Assembly (NCBI GenBank): GCA_017999985.1
Contig: JAGNKU010000002.1
Span: 62,001-126,000, forward strand
Direction: 5' to 3'
Source: Phycisphaerae bacterium
GTDB taxonomy: Bacteria > Planctomycetota > Phycisphaerae > UBA1845 > Fen-1342
Length of the DNA stretch: 64,000 nt
Part shown: piece by piece, positions 56,514 through 64,000 of the stretch
Layout of the letters: each line of letters starts with the position of its first letter
Position numbering within the stretch: the stretch's first letter is position 1
The notes under the pieces: generated by a model
The model's input: the letters and a program-made list of their open reading frames with translations, nothing else
Database searches by the model: none
Told to the model about the DNA's origin: nothing
Program-made: the position numbers and the translations under genes

Positions 56514-56849
56514 ATGGACCCCAAGACCGCCCACCCGCTCGACGGCCGTACTTTCGCGATCGGCGTGCTGAGCATCACGTCCTGCATCCTGTTCGTGGGG
56601 CTGTTGCTGGTGTGGCAGCCGCCGGCTCAGGCTGTGGGCATGAACGACCGCGCGGGCGATTACATTCTTCTGACGCAGCAGCTTTCACAAACGACGGAAG
56701 GCGTAGTCGTCATCGATGCGGCTGCCCGCCGGATGATCATTTACGAGTTCGACTACAACGACAAAGTGTTGAACATTCTGAATGGCGCGCCGCTGGACCA
56801 ACTGCCGAAGCCGGTGGGCGTGGAGCAGCGCGCCCCGGCGCGGCGTTGA
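56514..56849 (+). CDS. Small membrane-anchored protein (third of trio)
   Basis: 111 aa with GAGGTG before the ATG, 9 bp after the previous stop. An N-terminal anchor (FAIGVLSITSCILFVGLLLV) precedes the same two-strand repeat as gene two of the trio and a short Pro/Arg tail. I do not recognise a family. The trio is possibly specific to this lineage. Confidence 0.65.
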   Translation: MDPKTAHPLDGRTFAIGVLSITSCILFVGLLLVWQPPAQAVGMNDRAGDYILLTQQLSQTTEGVVVIDAAARRMIIYEFDYNDKVLNILNGAPLDQLPKPVGVEQRAPARR

Positions 56850-57087
56850 CGCACGAGGGTGATCGTAAAACTGTGAGCTTGGGGGAGCATGCGGCTGGGC
56901 CAGTGTTCGGGGTTTCGTGACTCAACATAATATATCTTATCGGACGTTACGCATCAAGTATTCCCACTCGCTACCACCAGCGGTGAACGCCCCTCTCACG
57001 CCGTCCGCACCCGTCTTCTGCCCGGGCGCGCAGCCCAAACCTCGGCCGATCTATCCTTCCCTCGCGCACTCCACCCACACGGGCACT

Positions 57088-57579
57088 TCAATCGCTGAAC
57101 GGCAGTATCGGCAGCGCTACGTGATTGCGATCGCGCTGCGCGGGTTGTGCGTCGGCTGCGCATTGTTGCCGCGCGCGGCGCGGCATGGCGATTAGTCTCG
57201 CGCGCTGCCGTGCCCGGCGCGTATCGGTGTTCAGCCGAGGCGGATGCGCGCGGATGTAGGCGTCTAGATGCGCGGCGCAGGTGAAATGCTGTTCCCAGCC
57301 GTAGTCGCCGGAATGGTAGTCGCAGTCGTCGGCCGAGTACGAGCGGCAGATCTTGGGCCGGGTCTCGTAAATGCCGCAACGATGATCGGGCTGCAGATGA
57401 CGGCACGGGGATTCGAGCGAAATGTACCAGTCGCCGTCCTCGACGAAGACCGAGACTCGTTCGTGGATCAGAAACCAGCGAATATCGTCAAAGTCGGCCT
57501 CATCTTCAGGCGTGTCGATGGGCAGCGCAATATAGCGGCAGCACGCCGCCGTGCAGTGTTCACAGAGTATGCCGGCCAT
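57088..57579 (-). CDS. YkgJ-like cysteine-cluster (putative Fe-S or zinc) protein
   Basis: 163 aa. It has the cysteine pattern of the YkgJ/UPF0153 family: CEHCTAACCRYIALP near the start, then SPCRHLQPDHRCGIYETRPKICRSY. Such proteins coordinate a metal or Fe-S cluster. Their function is not well known. The C-terminal ~50 residues are Arg/Ala-rich and weakly conserved, so the real end may be earlier in effect. GAGGTACC precedes the ATG. It converges with the trio, 238 bp away, across an AT-rich spot near 56925-56950. Confidence 0.75.
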   Translation of the reverse strand: MAGILCEHCTAACCRYIALPIDTPEDEADFDDIRWFLIHERVSVFVEDGDWYISLESPCRHLQPDHRCGIYETRPKICRSYSADDCDYHSGDYGWEQHFTCAAHLDAYIRAHPPRLNTDTRRARQRARLIAMPRRARQQCAADAQPAQRDRNHVALPILPFSD

Positions 57580-57691
57580 GTGTTTGGTACCTCAGCGGGT
57601 CTGGTCGCCGGGCAGAGAGTAAAGCCAGAGCGGGCGCAATCGGCAAGCAGCCCCCCTGCTGTCCAAGAACGTGCGCGCGCACGCACCAAGA

Positions 57692-58804
57692 CTACTGTTG
57701 ATCGCCCATGCAGACGCCGACGGCCCGTGCCATTGCGATCATTGGATCGTCGACGGGCACGGTGCGCTGTTGGCCGGCGACCGACTCGATCGGCACAGTG
57801 CTGGTACGCCCCTGCCGCAGCACCACCATCTGGTTCCATTCCTGTTTCTGGATGAGCCGGACGGCCTCGTAGCCGAACGCGGTCGCCAGAACGCGGTCGT
57901 ACGCCACCGGCGTGCCGCCGCGCTGAACGTGGCCGAGGATCGTGGCCCGCGTTTCCAGGTGGGTCTTCTCCGAGATCTGAGCGGCCAGGACCGTGCTCAC
58001 ACCGCCCAGGCGAACCGGGTCCGGACTGTCGTGCACGATCTTCTCCACGGTCTGGTGTCCCCCTTTCGGCGCCGCCCCCTCGGAAATGGCGATGAGCGTG
58101 AAGCGCTTACCGAGCTGACTGCGGCGCAGGCATTCTTCGCACACTGCGTCCACGTCGTACGGGATCTCAGGAATGAGGATCACGTCGGAGCCACTCGCCA
58201 GACCGGCATGCAGAGTCAGCCAGCCGGCGTTGCGGCCCATGAGCTCGACCAGCATGACGCGGTGGTGACTTGAAGCGGTTGAGTGGATGCGATCAAGACA
58301 CTCGGTCGCGGTCTGGGCTGCCGTGGTGAAGCCGAAGGTCAGGTCCGTGGACATCAGGTCGTTGTCGATCGTTTTCGGCACGCCGACGCAGCGGACGCCG
58401 TGCTTGATTAGACCGGCCGCACCGGTCATCGTGCCATCGCCGCCGATGCAGACGACGACGTCGAGGGCGCGTTCGGCGATGTGCTCGATGACCCGATTGG
58501 TGACATCCTCGAAGATGGGCTTGCCAGAGGCGTCCTGCCCGACCGCGAACCGGGCGGGGTCGGCGCGGTTGGATGTGCCCAGGATCGTCCCGCCGGCGGT
58601 GAGGATGTTGGACACATCCTGCCAATCCAGAACCCGCATGCGATTGCGAATGAGACCGAGGTAACCGTCCTCGATCCCCCACACCTCCGCCCCCAGTTCG
58701 TTGATCGCCGCCTTGGTGACGACACGAATGACGGCGTTGAGTCCCGGACAATCCCCACCGCCTGTCATGATCCCGATGCGAGTCACTTTGTGTCCCGACG
58801 CCAT
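57692..58804 (-). CDS. pfkA: 6-phosphofructokinase (mixed-substrate PFK group)
   Basis: 370 aa from the ATG giving MASGHKVTRIGIMTGGGDCPG. Motifs GGDCPGLNAVIR, IGGDGTMTGA and PKTIDNDLM are clear. GGDG paired with PKTIDND marks the mixed-substrate (ATP- or PPi-using) group; ATP use is more likely because the Gly after GGD is kept. It commits fructose-6-phosphate to glycolysis. GGAG precedes the ATG. It is a single gene between convergent and divergent neighbours. Confidence 0.93.
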   Translation of the reverse strand: MASGHKVTRIGIMTGGGDCPGLNAVIRVVTKAAINELGAEVWGIEDGYLGLIRNRMRVLDWQDVSNILTAGGTILGTSNRADPARFAVGQDASGKPIFEDVTNRVIEHIAERALDVVVCIGGDGTMTGAAGLIKHGVRCVGVPKTIDNDLMSTDLTFGFTTAAQTATECLDRIHSTASSHHRVMLVELMGRNAGWLTLHAGLASGSDVILIPEIPYDVDAVCEECLRRSQLGKRFTLIAISEGAAPKGGHQTVEKIVHDSPDPVRLGGVSTVLAAQISEKTHLETRATILGHVQRGGTPVAYDRVLATAFGYEAVRLIQKQEWNQMVVLRQGRTSTVPIESVAGQQRTVPVDDPMIAMARAVGVCMGDQQ

Positions 58805-58964
58805 GCGCAACTCCGCTGCCCCGTGTCCGATAAAGCTCGCCGCAATTGCGACACTATCCAATGATCGGCGGATTTTGACGACGGGGTAATGTACAGCGCC
58901 TCCCCTGTTGGCGATATGCCACGCTCCCCGCGTCCCCCCCGGCCAGCCGCGCCCGACCAGTGAA

Positions 58965-60350
58965 TCAATACAGCCAGATGGGGTCTATATAGGTCGTCAG
59001 AAATTGCCCGGTTGACCCGGCGGTGGCGGCACTCGCCGCACCGGCAGCCGTGACGCTTCCGCCCCCGCCGCCGTTGCCGCCGCATGCCCCCCCACCGCCG
59101 CCGCCCTGTCGTGGGTCCGCAGTGATCGAGACCGCCGTCGATCCGGCAGCGCCGCCCTGGAGGTTGATCGTCCCGGGCACAACGTTGGGGCCGATGAGGT
59201 GGACGATGCCGCCGCCACCACCACCACCAGCTCCCGCCGCCGCGCTGCTGGCACCACCGTTGCCCCCCAGCGCGTTGATCGTGCCGGAGTTCGCTACCAG
59301 GCCGGACGAAGCCAGAACGACGATCCCGCCCCCTCCGCCGCCGCAGTTACCCGCGCCGGCCGCACCGTTCGCGGTGATGGTCCCAAAGTTCACGACGCCG
59401 AGCTGTGCCAGCACGACCAGTGAGCCGCCGCCGTAGCCACCCAGTGCGGCGCGCGCGCCGCCGCCGCCGCCGCCGGCGTTTGCTCCGGGCAGGTAGATGT
59501 ACCGCGCCGCGAAAGCGCTCGGCGCGACTCCGCCGGCACCGCCAACGCGTGTGGTGGCGTTGCTGCCGTATTCCCCCGCAGCCGCGGCACTGAGGGTGAC
59601 ACCCGGGTGCGCCGGGGAATCACTAAGACCCACCACTGGGGCGGTGCCGTTCTGCGTGCCGCCGCGCGCGCTGGTCTGAACAACAATGGTGCCATTGTTG
59701 GTGAAGTTGCCGGTGCAGCGGATGACGGCCCCGCTGGGAACCGTCAGCGTGATTCCCGTGTTGATCGTGAAATCCGTGTAGCGGAGGTCCGTGTCCGTGA
59801 GGGTCGTGCTGACGCTCACGACCTTGGGTCCGGCCGACCCGTTACCGTACGTGGTACCGTCGCCGGGCGGTCCCTCGGGTCCCGTGGCGCCGGTCGGGCC
59901 TGCAGGCCCCGCCGGTCCGGTCGCGCCGGTCGCGCCAGGGGTGCCGGCGCAGTCCAGCGCATTGAACGCGCCGTCGTCATTCACGTCCTCTTCCGGGTCG
60001 CCTTGGCCATCACCGTCGAGGTCCCAGCACGAGATGCCATCGGCCCCGGCGGGGCCTTCCGGTCCGGTTGGCCCTGCCGGCCCCATGTGGCTATCGCAAT
60101 CCAACTCGTCGAAGTTCCCATCACCGTTGATGTCCTCGGACGGGTCACCGATGCCGTCCTCGTTGAGGTCCCAGCACGAGCGCTCCTGGGCCACCAGTCC
60201 GGCCGTGACGCCGTTGCTGTCGTTGATCTGGAGTGTCAAATCCGGGCAACCGGCGAGCGTGATCAGCAGGAGTGGAGCCGATAGAGCGAGGCTCCAGAAA
60301 GGCATCGTCGAAATCCTTGCCGGCAGAGCATTCCGTAGCGTGCGTCTCAT
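58965..60350 (-). CDS. Collagen-like and Gly-rich surface lipoprotein
   Basis: 461 aa with an ideal TAGGAGG before the ATG. The signal peptide ends in LLITLAGC (Cys35). Two EF-hand-like calcium loops (DLNEDGIGDPSEDINGDGN and DLDGDGQGDPEEDVNDDG) alternate with collagen Gly-X-Y runs (GPAGPTGPEGPAG and GATGATGPAGPAGPTGATG). A long Gly/Ala-rich region with beta-helix-like strands (TNNGTIVVQ, NFGTITANG, NSGTINALG) completes it. It is probably a surface filament or adhesin. The GC-rich repeats make assembly and frame errors possible, but the frame is open throughout. Confidence 0.8.
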   Translation of the reverse strand: MRRTLRNALPARISTMPFWSLALSAPLLLITLAGCPDLTLQINDSNGVTAGLVAQERSCWDLNEDGIGDPSEDINGDGNFDELDCDSHMGPAGPTGPEGPAGADGISCWDLDGDGQGDPEEDVNDDGAFNALDCAGTPGATGATGPAGPAGPTGATGPEGPPGDGTTYGNGSAGPKVVSVSTTLTDTDLRYTDFTINTGITLTVPSGAVIRCTGNFTNNGTIVVQTSARGGTQNGTAPVVGLSDSPAHPGVTLSAAAAGEYGSNATTRVGGAGGVAPSAFAARYIYLPGANAGGGGGGARAALGGYGGGSLVVLAQLGVVNFGTITANGAAGAGNCGGGGGGIVVLASSGLVANSGTINALGGNGGASSAAAGAGGGGGGGIVHLIGPNVVPGTINLQGGAAGSTAVSITADPRQGGGGGGACGGNGGGGGSVTAAGAASAATAGSTGQFLTTYIDPIWLY

Positions 60351-60548
60351 GCTGCCTCCTAGGGATTCAGCATCCCCGCGATGTCCTGCCGGCGTATCGG
60401 ATTGCGGGGTGGGCTAGGTAAGTAACGTCGTGTTGTTGCTCTTGGACAACATGCGCGACGGCGAGAGCGCATGTATTCTCGGACGTGCGACCCGGGCGTA
60501 ACAGGGATGCTTCGCGTCCGCAACGCGGCCGTGCCTGTACGAGGCCCC

Positions 60549-61409
60549 CTACTCCTCTTCGCCGGGCTCGTCCTGCTCCGGTGCTTCGTCGGCGGGTTCC
60601 AGTTGGGCTGCCGCTTCCTCACTGTCCCGCACCTCGCGGGCGCGGGCGGTGGCCTTGGCGACGGTCTCGACCGGCAGCACCAAGCCGCGGCCGCGTGCCA
60701 GGAGGTTGGCGGCGTTGCCGCTGACTTCATCCGCATCGGGCTGTTGCACGCAGGCGAAGCCGACCAGCTCGCCCTGTGCGGTGAAGATCGGCAGGCCGGG
60801 GTCGGTGTCCAGCGAGCCGCGGACGACATACAGCTCGCGCGGTTTGTGCGTGCGGCCGGCCACCTGGCCCTCGCTGACGAGCACTTCCTGCCCGAAGTAG
60901 CGGCCCATCACGCCAAGGGTCAGCAGCCGCTGGCCCAGGCGCGGCTTGATGTTGGCGCGAACCGCGGCGTCGAGCTCGACGCTCGCGAACCGGCGGTCGC
61001 CGACGTCCTTGATCTGCAGCCAGGCCAGGTCGAGCTCGGTGTCGCGCGCGACGTAGGTGGCGGGCAGGCCCTCGGTGTCGTCGCCGATGAGCACCTTGAT
61101 GTCGGTGGGCACCGAGCGGCCATCGCGATAGCGCGCGCGGCCGCCACCCAGCAGCGTGTTGGAGCACAGCACGAGGCCGCCAGGCGCGATCATCACGCCG
61201 TTGATCTCGTTCTCGCCGGCATAGTTGCCCATGCTGCCCTGGGTCTTCTGGACGAACTTGATCGTGACCAGCGCCGGCGCGTGCGTCTTGCGCACGTGCT
61301 CGTACTCAGCCTCGATCGCGTCCTCGTTCGCCGCCAGCGTCAGCGGCCCAAGCCAAAGCCCGAGCCCCAGTGCGCCAAGCCATCGCCAACCCGAACGTGC
61401 ATTCAACAT
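60549..61409 (-). CDS. Catalytically dead HtrA-like protein
   Basis: 286 aa with a signal peptide (WLGALGLGLWLGPLTLAA). It aligns by eye with the trypsin-like domain of the HtrA gene upstream of it. The catalytic His position reads Thr (GLVLCSNTLL for GYVVTNQHVT). Asp is kept (ELDLAWLQI). The Ser loop GNSGGP is replaced by DPGLP. It ends in an acidic tail with no PDZ domain. A role as binding or regulatory partner of the active protease is inferred. GAGGAG precedes the ATG, 3 bp after the HtrA stop, so they are co-translated. Confidence 0.75.
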   Translation of the reverse strand: MLNARSGWRWLGALGLGLWLGPLTLAANEDAIEAEYEHVRKTHAPALVTIKFVQKTQGSMGNYAGENEINGVMIAPGGLVLCSNTLLGGGRARYRDGRSVPTDIKVLIGDDTEGLPATYVARDTELDLAWLQIKDVGDRRFASVELDAAVRANIKPRLGQRLLTLGVMGRYFGQEVLVSEGQVAGRTHKPRELYVVRGSLDTDPGLPIFTAQGELVGFACVQQPDADEVSGNAANLLARGRGLVLPVETVAKATARAREVRDSEEAAAQLEPADEAPEQDEPGEEE

Positions 61410-61412
61410 GAG

Positions 61413-63608
61413 TTACTCCTCGCCACTTCTGTCCGCGGGGCTGGCCTGCGGGTTCCAATCCGGCTCGACAAACTGGAAATGCGTCCGCACGCCGCGCAAC
61501 ACGACAAAGACCACGCGCTCCGGTTGCGCGGCCGTCACGTCGGCCATGCGTTTGCGATACACGGGCAAGCCGGTCACCGGCTGGCCATTGATCTGTTGAA
61601 TGAGATCGCCCGGCTGAATGCCGCCGAGGCCGGCCCAGCCCGCGTCCTCGACCTGCTCGACGAGGACGCCCTCGACGTCGTCATCCCAGCGGTTTTCGTC
61701 GCGGTCGAAGAAGGTCAGCTCGCGCACGACCAGGTCGAAATCACGGTTGTGGTCGCGGCGCGCCTCCTCCACGGTCAGGCGCGTCGGTTCCAGCGGCACG
61801 ACGACCTGCACGGTCTGGTCGTCGCGCAGGACGGTCAGCGTGGCCTGCGCATCGATATCGAGGCGTCGCACCTGCCGCGCCAGCAGGCCGGCATCCTGCA
61901 GACCGCGCAGGTTCAGCTCTTCACCGTTCAGACCAACGATCACGTCGCCTACGCGCAGGTCGCTCTGGGCCGCTCGCGTGCGGGGGTAAACGCGCGTCAC
62001 GCGAAAACCCGTGCGGTCCGCGTATCCGAGCTGCTCGGCCAGGTCTTTCAACAACGGCTGCGTCGCGATGCCGATCCATGCCTTGCGCACTTCCCGGGGC
62101 GAGTCCGGCTCCTCCTCCGGTTTCGGCTTGATCAGCGTCACCTGCTGCTCGCCTTGTCGCGTGAACTCGATCAGCAGGTAGTCCGGCAAAGGCTTGCGCG
62201 CCATGATCTCCCCATACAGCTTGACGAGCGCTGCCAGATCCTTGACCGGCTGTCGATCGATCGCCTGCAGCACGTCGCCCGGCACGAGCGGCGGCTCGGC
62301 GACCGCGGCCGGTCCGCCGGAGCGCGTGCTGGTGATCAGGACGCCGTCAGAGCTGTCAAGCCGACGATCGCGCGCCAGCTTGCGCGTGATGTCCATCGTG
62401 GCCAGCCCCCAGCCGCGGAAGGCGGTTTCATCGCCGCGGTCTTTCTGCAGCCGCTCGGTGATGATGGTCGCGGTCGCGGCTGAGCCTGCGCGCTCGTACT
62501 CGACGCGCAGCTCCGCGCCAACCGGCAGATCGGCGATGCGTTTCATGAGCGGCGGCACTTCCTCGAGGAAGCGCACGGTAATCGGCTCACCCTGGATCGC
62601 CACGATCACGTCGCCGGCCTCGATGCCCGCGCGACCCGCGGGCCCCTCGCGGTCCACGGAATTGACCAGCACGCCCCGCGTCAGCCCGGTGCGCTGAATC
62701 GCCTTGAAGCTCACGCCGATGTCGCTGCGGATGACCTCGCCGTCGCGGATGAGCGCGTCCACGACGGTGCGTACGAGGCGGCTGGGGATGGCGAAGCCCA
62801 TCTGGTCGCCGCCCAGCTCGTTGACACCCACGACCTCGCCCTTGAGATTCACGAGCGGACCGCCGCTGTTGCCAGGCTGGATCGCGGCGTCGTGCTGGAT
62901 CCAGTTCGTGAACACGCCCGTGCGCTGCCCGTAGTCGAGTTCCATCTCCTCCATTTCGTCGCCGCCGTACTCGCTGCTGAACACGCGGTCCGTGTTCGAG
63001 ACGATCCCGAGCGTAACGGAGCGCGACAGGGCGAACGGGGAGCCCATCGCCATGACGGTGTCGCCGATGGTCAGTTCCGCCGAATCGCCGAACTGGGCCA
63101 CGGGCAGGTTCGGCTCCGGCCCGAGGGACGCAACGTCGAGCTTCAGCACGGCCAGGTCGGTCAGCGGGTCCTCGCCGACGAGGTCCGCGCTGAGCTCGCG
63201 TTGGTCCGTGAGCGTGCACTTGAACTTGCGGCCCTTGTTGGTGACGTGCTGGTTCGTAACGACGTAGCCGTCGGGCGAGATGATCGTGCCGCTGCCGACG
63301 GAGGCGCCTTTCTGCTCCTTGCCGCCCCAGTAGTTGACGGTGACGACGTGGATGTTGACGAGCGCGGGGAAGACACGGTCCCGGGCGCGGGCGACGATCT
63401 GTTGGAGGTGCTCGCGCAGGCGCCCGGGTTCGTCCGTGCGCACCTGCGCCGGCTGGTCGCTGTGCAGGTGCGCGGGCTCCTCCGGACGCGCGGCCGGTTC
63501 AGCCGCACGTGGCGCGCACGCTCCGGCAGCAAGCCACAGCGTCAGGACCGCGCACAACGTCACGGCAGCACGCCCCGCGTGATAATTCCGTTCCCGGCAG
63601 ACTGACAT
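61413..63608 (-). CDS. HtrA/DegP-type serine protease with multiple PDZ domains
   Basis: 731 aa from the ATG with GAGGTCC upstream. The signal peptide ends in LWLAAGAC, so it is probably lipid-anchored in the envelope. The trypsin-like domain has the full triad: His in VVTNQHVT, Asp in TDLAVLKL and Ser in QPGNSGGPL. At least three PDZ-like units follow (GVLVNSVDREGPAGRAGIEAGD, then GVLITSTRSGGPAAV and FRVTRVYPRTRAAQSDL). DegP normally has two PDZs, so this is a long member. It is predicted to degrade or chaperone misfolded envelope proteins. It forms an operon with the dead paralogue that follows. Confidence 0.93.
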   Translation of the reverse strand: MSVCRERNYHAGRAAVTLCAVLTLWLAAGACAPRAAEPAARPEEPAHLHSDQPAQVRTDEPGRLREHLQQIVARARDRVFPALVNIHVVTVNYWGGKEQKGASVGSGTIISPDGYVVTNQHVTNKGRKFKCTLTDQRELSADLVGEDPLTDLAVLKLDVASLGPEPNLPVAQFGDSAELTIGDTVMAMGSPFALSRSVTLGIVSNTDRVFSSEYGGDEMEEMELDYGQRTGVFTNWIQHDAAIQPGNSGGPLVNLKGEVVGVNELGGDQMGFAIPSRLVRTVVDALIRDGEVIRSDIGVSFKAIQRTGLTRGVLVNSVDREGPAGRAGIEAGDVIVAIQGEPITVRFLEEVPPLMKRIADLPVGAELRVEYERAGSAATATIITERLQKDRGDETAFRGWGLATMDITRKLARDRRLDSSDGVLITSTRSGGPAAVAEPPLVPGDVLQAIDRQPVKDLAALVKLYGEIMARKPLPDYLLIEFTRQGEQQVTLIKPKPEEEPDSPREVRKAWIGIATQPLLKDLAEQLGYADRTGFRVTRVYPRTRAAQSDLRVGDVIVGLNGEELNLRGLQDAGLLARQVRRLDIDAQATLTVLRDDQTVQVVVPLEPTRLTVEEARRDHNRDFDLVVRELTFFDRDENRWDDDVEGVLVEQVEDAGWAGLGGIQPGDLIQQINGQPVTGLPVYRKRMADVTAAQPERVVFVVLRGVRTHFQFVEPDWNPQASPADRSGEE

Positions 63609-63735
63609 AGGCTGGACCTCGCGCGGCAGACCCCGCGAAGGATGATCGTAGCACCACGCTGCGCCACTCGCCGCGCCGGCGCCAGGCCGCTTGATACCGG
63701 ATGCCGGCACCGGCGGCAAGCCGTGCGGCGCCACG

Positions 63736-64000
63736 TTAGCGCTGCGGCAACGACTCGATCGTCACCGCGCCGCGCTTCACGTCCAACTGCAGAGGCCGGT
63801 TCAGCGGCACCGGCGACATCGGCCAGACATGCCCGAACGACTTCGTAATGATCACTGGCAAGCGGCGTTGCGGGGGCAGGTGATACTTCAATAGCTCCAA
63901 TACCGCCGGCTGCGTGTCTTCGTGCAGATTGTGGAAGTCGCCGATGAGCACGCCCGCCGCCCGGTCGAACCAGCCGGCCAGCTTCATGGCGGCCAGGTGG
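63736..64000 (-). CDS. LD-carboxypeptidase-like (S66) protein, C-terminal part, cut by window end
   Basis: The last 83 codons end at 63736; the frame is open to the window edge, so the gene starts outside. The end pattern AAGVLIGDFHN..., LPVIITKSFGHVWPMSPVPLNRPLQLDV... resembles the C-terminus of S66 (LD-carboxypeptidase) proteins, which trim peptidoglycan tetrapeptides or cleave microcin-type peptides. The catalytic residues lie outside the visible part, so activity cannot be judged. Confidence 0.65.
   Translation of the reverse strand, partial: HLAAMKLAGWFDRAAGVLIGDFHNLHEDTQPAVLELLKYHLPPQRRLPVIITKSFGHVWPMSPVPLNRPLQLDVKRGAVTIESLPQR

Noticed and set aside
60471..62483. Long plus-strand open frame opposite the HtrA pair
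   Set aside because: High GC gives long antisense frames. The protein is low in hydrophobic pattern and rich in Arg/Gln/His, whereas the minus strand has complete HtrA motifs.

Overview
The window is one continuous stretch of high-GC bacterial chromosome. It most likely comes from a Planctomycetota lineage, close to Phycisphaerae or related uncultured groups. Three secreted proteins carry dockerin-like modules of the type GD(L/V)NCDG-x-VDF-x-DINPFV, and one of them also has a DCN-x-NGVADPQDIADGTSADVN calcium-loop motif. There are many lipoproteins with short lipoboxes, a PEP-CTERM protein, a chlamydia-like long GreA, and many lone or short operons separated by GC-rich spacers. I found no tRNA, rRNA, CRISPR array, prophage or intact transposase.

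Layout. 1-4.4 kb: a GreA-family protein (cut by the window edge), a Ca2+/Na+ exchanger and a NhaD/ArsB-like antiporter. 4.6-13 kb: envelope lipoproteins, including a caspase-like protein fused to leucine-rich repeats, a URO-D-type methyltransferase-like enzyme and a receiver/zinc-ribbon protein. 13-22.5 kb: housekeeping genes (thioredoxin, radical SAM/SPASM protein, RNase D, the rpsB-tsf pair, fliM, nitroreductase, M16 protease). 22.6-31.2 kb: a PilZ protein, two tandem metzincin lipoproteins, trpA, a VTT membrane protein coupled to a GAF histidine kinase, and a large VIT/VWA lipoprotein.

31.3-34 kb is the most unusual module. A perfect 18-bp palindrome is followed by a Cys-rich mini-lipoprotein, then a tightly coupled operon of a soluble ABC ATPase, a HypB/UreG-like GTPase and an Fe-S protein. 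The Fe-S protein's N-terminal cysteine spacing matches the corrinoid iron-sulfur protein. This looks like an uncharacterised metallocofactor assembly or activation system. It is followed by malic enzyme, a receiver protein, and a globin-coupled histidine kinase overlapping its NtrC-type sigma-54 activator (36.6-39.1 kb).

39.1-42 kb is gene-poor, with hairpins, a purine tract, a gene remnant and what looks like a small insertion scar, plus a PEP-CTERM protein. 42-45.7 kb: argF with a histone-like tail, then an ECF sigma, anti-sigma and STN-domain operon. 46.1-47.2 kb: a secreted thioredoxin-like protein with an in-frame TGA where a redox cysteine is expected. 47-58.8 kb: histidine kinase, amidohydrolase, prolyl oligopeptidase, two tandem dockerin-like/Cys-rich secreted proteins, aldo/keto reductase, a cyclic-2,3-diphosphoglycerate-synthetase-like protein, a trio of small membrane-anchored proteins, a YkgJ-like cysteine-cluster protein and phosphofructokinase. 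59-64 kb: a collagen-like lipoprotein, an active HtrA protease paired with a catalytically dead homologue, and the end of an S66 peptidase gene.

Starts were moved downstream of the longest open frame wherever a Shine-Dalgarno sequence, a signal peptide or the family length demanded it. All functional names rest on motif reading by eye, without database searches.
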